Positions 18,492 through 25,153 of a stretch of DNA of 25,153 nt are shown here, piece by piece. The stretch is taken from contig UZAE01000365.1 in the NCBI GenBank assembly GCA_900617975.1, positions 1 to 25,153 of the forward strand, in the 5' to 3' direction. Every line of letters begins with the position of its first letter. Position 1 is the stretch's first letter. A model generated the notes under the pieces. The model was not told the DNA's origin and made no database searches. It worked only from the letters and a program-made list of their open reading frames with translations. The DNA is from Rodentolepis nana (taxonomy: Eukaryota > Platyhelminthes > Cestoda > Cyclophyllidea > Hymenolepididae). The position numbers were made by a program, and so were the translations under genes.

Positions 18492-20974
18492 GCATCAATA
18501 AAATATGCCCGCACCCTTTCGTAACCAATTAAATTCAAGCAAATGAACTACAGTTGACACGTGTTACCACAAATTTCTTGGATCTCAATTTGATGTGTGT
18601 TAGCTTTTGAAGAGAGCGGAACACAATTTGATTAACGTCATTAGTAGCTTTTTATAATTTCATTTTATAACCGAAATTGATATCATCAGACAAGAACTAT
18701 GTGCTTTATACAAAACTTGATACAATTTAGTTAAATAGTTCGCGTAGTGTTTGATCATATTAATTAAACGTGGCTTTAAAATAAAACTCTTTGAGAAAAT
18801 GAATTAGGTTGACTGTCTCTGGCAAACTGCCCTCCTTAATGCTTGAAAAAATTATGTATCAATCATTTGGCCATATTCAGACTCTCCTCCAACTTCTCTT
18901 ACGTAAACATAAAATTGATGGAAACATTGAATTGGTTTTGAAAGGCGTCATGCCATGCCATAGTAACTAGTTGCGCACCAGGATAGGGCACACTCCAGTT
19001 GGCAACACAAAATTGTTTAAAATTGAAAAACACCTTAAGATCTTTATTCCATGGTTAATACATTAAATATTATATTATTTTGGTCATTTTATTACTTATT
19101 TCATTGATATTACAAAATACCCCGATCGAATAATAGCATATATTGCCAAATTTCATTTCGATATGGAGGAGCCTGAACGAAGATTGATCTGTTGACATAA
19201 AAGCCACAGCTAAATAACTGTGAGCAAAAGTGCATCGAATATTTGGATAGCCAAAAGAGCATATGATATACAAACGAATGCTTCAACAATCATTCACACT
19301 TCATTGGAATGTTTGTGAACACTCCAGAGATGAAGATATATCCGAAATTTTAGATAAATCACATTTCAATGTGAATTTTTCAAACAAAGTCACTTCATTC
19401 TTGTTAATGTACGATATATAAATATCCCGTTAACGAAGGAGAAGTCTTCCACTAAAACCAGATAAGCACACTTGAATGGGAATAAGAGATCCTGCAGTAT
19501 TTCATGCATACACTGTTTATTAGCCGAAATTGACTTGCACACTAAGACATTCCCCCACACTAGTTGTGCTTCGACAGGCAGTAATCTCGTGCAATTCGGA
19601 CTTCGAATGCTGCTCCCCCCTCGACAAACACAACGCCAAAATCAATTTCTATTAGTTTTTCTACCTTCAATTGTATTTCGGTTAGACTTTTCTTAGCGAT
19701 TTGGAAATCAGTACTCACGAATATTTACGCCTTGTTGTGTGCCAATAAATTTGCGATGCCTCGATTAAGAGAACTCCAACAGAGAACAGGCTTGATTTTA
19801 TGCTGCTATTTACGATATCGTAGCATTTCTCGATTTTGACTACTCTTACTGAATGCTTTTAAGTAGCATAAAATAATTTGAGGCAAGTTTGCCGTAAAGA
19901 AAATGCGAACATTTCTGAGAACGCACAAATATTCCAACCTTCACTGTTTTGGCTTGCTTTAGACTCAGTTTTTGACCATTTCCATGAATTTACTTTGATT
20001 CCGTGGCTTCCAAGTTGGCTACTATGAAGATGGCATCAGTCCATTTGTAAGTGAATGCCAATTAGAGTAGAAACCGTCTACAAGGTGAACAGTAATCCAC
20101 ACAAATACAGGCTATAATTGGAGAGACGTTGCTTATTAAGCACGCAACCCATCTGAAAGTGAAGTGGGGAGGCAGGCAAAAGATGGCTCAAAATTGAGAG
20201 AAATTGTTGCAAGAACAGAAATTCTTGCTGTGTTCTTATTTAGAATTGCATATCTGAGAGAAATTTGTCTGAGAATTACAACATAGAGATATTCGAACTT
20301 GATTTAGGAAAAAATGAATTCAGAATTTGAAGATGCATTCTGTTTACCTGTGAGGACCGATTGAGAATCAACTCTTTCACGCTCTTAAGATGTGAAAATA
20401 TTCAACATTATTATTTTTCTATCAAGGCTGCAAATTAGTCTTAGAGTGAAGCGTAATTGAATTATCGTTAGAAGTAAAGCGTGGGATGGTATTCTTGTGA
20501 AGAGATTAAAGACAGTTAGTGCTATTATGTCTGAGATTTTAAAGCTATTGAAGGCAGACAAAATTTCTTCAGGCTATTGAGATTGGAAACGAAAATCGAT
20601 TATTGAGATGCGACATTTCACATCACTAATAAGTCTTATTACTCTTGACTAACCTCAGATTTAAATGAACAGCCCAAAAGGCTCTCTATAGAGGATAGAA
20701 AATCCCTACACAGAATGACGATTGAAAGTTGGAAAAGTATCATAAACAAAACTTATCCCCTTAGGATATGTGCTCCAATACCATCTATCGAATTCGAAAA
20801 GAGCTACCTGTAGGAATTTTCTTACATTACCTACTCAATAATCAAAGCCTCTATCTTATCCCATTCCATTGCACCCATTTGATATTCCTTTAAAACAGAC
20901 CCTCTCTTCCCCGTCCCCACACTAAAATCTGTTTTCCAGGCTGGCTTTTATGTTCTAGATGGACGCTGGAACCT
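18492..20974. other. Gene-free stretch upstream of the kelch-like gene
   Basis: AT-rich DNA with no supported gene. It presumably contains the promoter of the kelch-like gene, but no defined element is recognised. Frames at 19070 and 19472 show no motif. Confidence 0.5.
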
Positions 20975-21055
20975 ATCCTTTGCTGCATCCACGCCTTTTT
21001 GTCGTTTGAATAAACGTTGCCCAGAGTGAACCACATGGAGGCTCATGTAGTGATA
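20975..21055 (-). mobile_element. SINE-like element copy D, diverged head fragment
   Basis: Read on the minus strand, GCCTCCATGTGGTTCACTC, TGGGCAACGT and CAAACGACAAAAAG match the head of copy B (CCTCCACGTGGTGCACCC, TGGGCAATGT, CATACGGCAAAAAAG). The GATAGACTTA part is no longer clear and the body is lost. Confidence 0.6.
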
Positions 21056-22065
21056 AGTAAATAAGCAAGAATTTGCGTGATGGTGAACAGTTAAATCTGG
21101 AAAGTAAAGTGATCTCGTTCTTTGCTTTCCATGCTAATTTGCCAACACATTTCTTATACTGAGTAAACTGATAGATGAGTTTGATCATATCTGGTCTGGT
21201 GACAAGAAGATATACTTGAACAATTCAAAGAAGATCTGTTTTATGCCTTAAAAGGCAGACTTCGTTAAGTAAAGACAAATGTTGTCATGTGTATATATCT
21301 TGATATTCAGTTTCAGAAAATATATCATTAACTCTTGACCCATTGACAAACAAGATGACAGGTGAAGTGAAAACTTTTGCTAAATTCGGTATTTTCCAGT
21401 ATATTTCGATTTTTCAAGTCCTGAGAAATAATTTTGTTCAATAACAAACCGTTTTATTCATAAAACCAATCATTATTATTGTTTAACAGTTACCTACTTG
21501 AGTCTTCGCTTGTAGAACAAGATCTGAAAATGTCTGTTGGTATTGTGATTAAATCCAAATTGTCACTAACTCTAGTTTTCAATGTTTATTTATTCAAATA
21601 AGGTTATTGGTCTGGCATATGAAATTGCCTAGAAGAGTTGAAGTAGCACATTTTTCTAAAGTGATTTCAGAATGAAAAATGCGAATTCTTAAACATTTTT
21701 TGCATCTACTTTGCCAAAATGTGGATGAATAGTCAATGTATCTTTATGTTTAAAATATACTGGGGAAATATCAACAAGACTATATAATCTAGTATTTTTG
21801 AGTTGGAAATTGAAAAAGAACTTTAGAAATATTTCAAATCATTCTGTTGGTTGCGACTGTTAACGTATCACAGTCTTGTGGGTCTTGCATTATTGTGCCA
21901 ATCATAAACTTATGTTGATTACAATAAATGCTGGCATTTTACCAAAGAGGTCAGATACTATTTAATTGGCTACTGTGAATTATAAATATGTGGCAAATGT
22001 TAAATCACATTTATAGGCCAATGATTACCATTCTTTCGCTTTTATCATACTGCAGTTAATATTTT
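21056..22065. other. Gene-free stretch
   Basis: AT-rich with no supported gene. It contains the second copy of the TTGGTTGCG..CTGTTAACG segment at about 21848-21874. Confidence 0.5.
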
Positions 22066-22374
22066 CTAATGAAGTGGAGGCCCTGGATTTGTTTCAACCC
22101 AGTTGTTCAAGAATTGTGTCAACAACGTCTGGGATCTCAGAACCTCTAATATTTGCTTCGGACAGAAAAGGTGTAAGAAGAAATGTGATGCAATCAACGT
22201 TTTATTGATTTCAATTTTCATGTTTTCAATGTCATTAAGAAAAATGACGATTTTCGTATTGACATAAGAAATAGAATTTGTTATGCAGAAGGGAAATATT
22301 TCGACTCGCCGTGCAGTACAAGTGATGTTAATGTATTCCTGTGAGCCTTTATCACTACAACCTTCTATTTCCAC
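22066..22374 (-). CDS. Unrecognised ORF ending in a 2A-like motif
   Basis: This is an open frame of 102 codons, starting at ATG 22372-22374 and ending at TAG 22066-22068. It has four Cys in the first half, a stretch of Ile/Asn-rich sequence, then LLTQFLNNWVETNPGPPLH. WVETNPGP (22078-22101) fits the 2A ribosome-skipping consensus D(V/I)ExNPGP except for Trp in place of Asp. 2A sequences occur near the starts of ORFs in some non-LTR retrotransposons. Here only three residues follow, so a transposon remnant or coincidence are both possible. No other domain is recognised. Confidence 0.25.
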   Translation of the reverse strand: MEIEGCSDKGSQEYINITCTARRVEIFPFCITNSISYVNTKIVIFLNDIENMKIEINKTLIASHFFLHLFCPKQILEVLRSQTLLTQFLNNWVETNPGPPLH

Positions 22375-22419
22375 TTAGGTTACTTAAATATAACAATCAA
22401 TGAGGTTACAGAAATCGAA

Positions 22420-22700
22420 GAATTGCTTCTCCTTGGAACCGATCGCCTTTGTGTTACCATCTTTGCCCCGAGATGCTGTGGGACACGTTATCGCTGTGGG
22501 CGTCATCGTATGCCTGCATGTCTTCCCACCAGGATTGGGAGGTGCGGCGTACAACTCTGTGTGCGGCGACCGTACAAACAGTAACAAATCATCAACCTCT
22601 GTTTAATCTAATCCCTCATCCTGATCATGAGTAGCTCCCTGCGTGTACACACTTGAACCGCAATATACGTCCTGAATAAACGTGCTCCTTGCTACATGTC
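22420..22700. other. GC-richer patch, unclassified, possible solo LTR
   Basis: Base composition here is clearly GC-richer than the flanks. Overlapping open frames on both strands have no known motif. A segment from TGTGGGACACG (about 22476) to CCTTGCTACA (about 22697) has the TG..CA ends and an internal AATAAA (near 22675) expected of an LTR. No short flanking duplication or partner LTR is seen, so this stays a guess. Confidence 0.25.
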
Positions 22701-22803
22701 TGTTTCCTTTATACCTGGGCTATAGCTTAGCTGGTTCTGGGAGTCTAGCTAGATGTAGGAGGATCTGCCATAGAGATTTCTGACTCAGTCAGGCTTTAAT
22801 GAA

Positions 22804-22820
22804 GTAGCAATCCGCTACAA
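22804..22820. repeat. Short hairpin, also at 3164-3180
   Basis: GTAGCAATCCGCTACAA: GTAGC pairs with GCTAC around a five-base loop. It differs from the 3164 copy at one loop base. Confidence 0.6.
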
Positions 22821-23262
22821 TGTCAATTCAAATCTGTTGAACCAGGTTAGGCATTCGAAATTGTAATGGGACAGTTTACTTTTTATTGAGAATAATAGTG
22901 ACTTTTATTTTTTCTGTCATTGATAGTAAAAATTATACCTCAAGTATCGTTTCCACTTATTAGGTTAGAGGAAAGAAATAGTTTTGTTAAAATTAACTTT
23001 TCCATTAAAGGGTGGGAAAGCTACGAATTTCCCATTTAATGGAACCAATTTCATTACCTTGAATTGCCATATTGTTTAAAATTTTTCTTTTATTAAATAA
23101 AATCAGGAAAGAAGTGAAATCAATAAACTTGATCGCAATTTAGTTAATAGACTTATAAAATAGATAACGTTTTAATTAAATTTTGGTTTGTCAATTACAA
23201 GTGTTGAATTCCATAGCATTCTTACTGACATTTCTTGAACATTTCAACTGATTGACTAAATC
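22821..23262. other. Gene-free stretch upstream of the 23263 exon
   Basis: Strongly AT-rich with no ORF. It would be the upstream region of the following ORF if that is a real first exon. Confidence 0.5.
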
Positions 23263-23493
23263 ATGCCAGAAATAATTCATTTTAACTTTGTTCAATTAAC
23301 TAAATACTTTCTTCCGTATAAGGCGGAATTGTTGAAAAACGAAGACCTGCTTTGTACTTGTACCGAAGACGTAGAAAAGGATCGGATGGATACTAAACCC
23401 GAATATTTTCGAGATGGAAATGCATTTAGCACACCTTTTGTTCTGCGCACCTCAGGCACATTTTTAGAAGTTAATGTCCATTGGGAAAAGGCG
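23263..23493 (+). CDS. Candidate first exon, unrecognised
   Basis: ATG 23263 opens a frame of 77 codons up to a donor-like AAGGCG then GTAGGT; the frame itself runs on to TAG at 23563. The product looks coding: an acidic, Cys-containing middle (ELLKNEDLLCTCTEDVEKDR), then DTKPEYFRDGNAFSTPFVLR and SGTFLEVNVHWEKA. Codon use is clearly less AT-biased than the flanks. No family is recognised and no next exon is visible before the SINE-like element at 24322. It could be a first exon with a long intron, or a remnant. Confidence 0.4.
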
Positions 23494-23565
23494 GTAGGTC
23501 ATTTTGTGAATAAACGTGCATGTAAATATTGGTTTGTCATTCTCAAAATTATGTGTTCTCTTTAG

Positions 23566-24307
23566 TTGTGTCACCCGATATATTGGAATGCGAAAGTTGG
23601 TTCTCTTTTGTTTGGTGCAATATTACTGCTATAAAAATTAAAGACAATTTGCTATTTTAATTCTACATAAGCTTATATTCCATATATTTCATGAAATAAA
23701 ATAAAGGGGAAATATTATTTTCATTACTCAATGCCATTTTTAGAATGTTATAAAATTAATCTTTCCAACAATTAATTTTATTGACAAAAATTTGGGGAAC
23801 ATATTTTGAAATGTATGAATTAGTAATTTTCTCCAAAAAATCAAAAATTTATAAATGCCGATTGTTTAAAAATTATATGAATCCACTGAGAACACGTTAT
23901 TTATTGATCATAATTTGAACATTTTTTTAGAATAAAAACAGGTAACAACAACAAGTCGTGGTGAGTTTACAAGATAAAAGACAAATTTTATGGCACTCTG
24001 GCCATTTCATTTAAGAACTACAAATAAATAATATTCCATTTATTTATTAGTTTACTGTAGTGAATATAAATTCATACATATAGTTTTCAAAGCAGTCAAA
24101 TCTTTTTTGGGAACATTGAACTACCTAGACTTTATTTGATTTAAATAATATTCATTTGGAAAATGACTTTAATACGCGATCGCAAGAAAGTGTTGCTCGT
24201 GTGGAAAAAAAACTTGTTTTAAATAATAAGTATAAACAAGTGAGTGCAAAAAGCTGCAGTGAGTCTGCATGATAAAAGACCAATTTCGGCCTGATTCACA
24301 CCATATT
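23566..24307. other. Gene-free AT-rich stretch
   Basis: Very AT-rich. Two similar segments, GTGAGTTTACAAGATAAAAG at about 23961 and GTGAGTCTGCATGATAAAAG at about 24259, suggest a small local duplication. No coding sequence is supported. Confidence 0.5.
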
Positions 24308-24663
24308 ATATTTTGTGATCAGGGGTGTGCGATAGACTTACCTCCACGTGGTGCACCCTGGGCAATGTATACTCATACGGCAAAAAAGTCTATTAACCGG
24401 CAGTTGACTTCAGACTCCAAACTACCATCACCCCACTGTATGTCAATTTCGACTACTTCAACCGTACTCACCTCACAATTTTTTTTCCAACTTTGTGTGT
24501 CTCTTTTACATCTTTGAAACACTCTTCTGTCCCCCTCCCCATCTTGACTTTTTGCCACTTTGATGTTCCTTCCCATCTGTAAAGCCTGAAGTCAACCAAA
24601 GGGCTAATGATAAGTATCAAAACGCCTGTCATTTGATATAAATAAATAAATATTTTGTGATCA
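24308..24663 (+). mobile_element. SINE-like element copy B, complete, with target-site duplication
   Basis: The element body is 24322-24649 (328 bp), flanked by a perfect 14-bp direct repeat ATATTTTGTGATCA at 24308-24321 and 24650-24663. It begins GGGGTGTGCGATAGACTTACC, has GTGGTGCACCCTGGGCAATG and CATACGGCAAAAAAGTC in the head and a pyrimidine-rich body. It ends GGGCTAATGATAAG..CATTTGATATAAATAAATAA. Neither a tRNA cloverleaf nor a clear B box is seen in the head, so its promoter origin is unknown. The perfect duplication implies a fairly recent insertion. The ORFs within it on both strands (24269-24576) are accidental. It could instead be a severely 5'-truncated LINE, but its body does not match the 1396-1500 region of the LINE. 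Confidence 0.9.
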
Positions 24664-25153
24664 ATGATATTTCCGATTATAAGTAAATTCTATTTAATTA
24701 ATTCTATATTTCACTGCAATGAGTCTATGAATATATATCTGTATTTTATGATTTTTTCGAAATAATCACATCTTTTGAAAAAAAATTGAACAAACTAGCT
24801 GTTATTGAATTGGAAATAGCCCTTCAACTGAATTTCTGATTCCATTTTTCATGATTAATTTTATTTCACACTTAATTTCATTAGTTTATGTAAATTTGAC
24901 AAACATCATTCAATGCTATTTAATCGCCAATATTATGTTATTGTGTAAAATAGTTTGCGCAATTGCATATATATTCTCAAGTAAGCTAATTTATTTTGAA
25001 ACCCCTTTCTAAATGTTATTGTTTTTCTATTGGTGCACTTTCTCACCACTCGAAGTTATTATGCTTTAGTCGTGCACGATTTGTTAGTTGTTGACTGTCA
25101 CAATTTAGTACCCAGTACAAGCCAAGTAGCAACATTAGATCAGACTTAATGTC
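24664..25153. other. Gene-free stretch to window end
   Basis: AT-rich with no ORF and no repeat recognised. Confidence 0.5.

Noticed and set aside
22731..22742. Perfect pol III A-box string TAGCTTAGCTGG
   Set aside because: No B box at the right distance and no cloverleaf, so there is no support for an RNA gene.
24269..24576. Overlapping 82- and 67-codon ORFs on both strands
   Set aside because: They run through the TSD and the body of SINE-like copy B and are not shared by copy A.

Overview
The window reads as nuclear DNA of a flatworm, most plausibly a tapeworm (inference). It is AT-rich, split by very short introns (38, 40, 44, 54 and 64 bp in one gene), carries a kelch-like gene of the BTB-BACK-kelch type, and is crowded with decayed non-LTR retrotransposons and a short interspersed element. 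No operon, prokaryotic, CRISPR or phage signal is present. The species cannot be named from sequence alone.

Layout. 1-2024: a repeat copy, a degenerate minisatellite, the RNase H end of a dead LINE, then a SINE-like insertion with target-site duplications. 2294-4851: two plus-strand exons of an unrecognised gene, a decayed copy of the first of them, and two broken RhoGAP-domain copies lying tail to tail in inverted orientation. 4852-10560: mostly gene-free AT-rich DNA with four possible isolated exons. 10560-12516: a second copy of the repeat at position 1, a tRNA-Pro-like sequence with a Ser-type UGA anticodon, a dead reverse transcriptase on the minus strand and a SINE fragment. 15275-18416: the one clearly intact gene, an eight-exon kelch-like gene on the minus strand (566 residues when spliced by hand). 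20975-25153: a SINE fragment, a minus-strand ORF ending in a 2A-like NPGP motif, a GC-richer patch, an unrecognised first exon, and a complete 328-bp SINE-like element with a perfect 14-bp target-site duplication.

The main discovery candidate is the SINE-like family: four copies, two with clear 14-bp target-site duplications. Its 3' tail matches the tail of the dead LINE in the same window, which suggests a SINE/LINE partnership. Its antisense strand carries a consensus 5' splice donor. Second is the rearranged RhoGAP locus, where independent defects in two inverted copies can be read against each other. The kelch-like protein is expected to be a Cullin-3 substrate adaptor; the other fragments are not seen to work with it.
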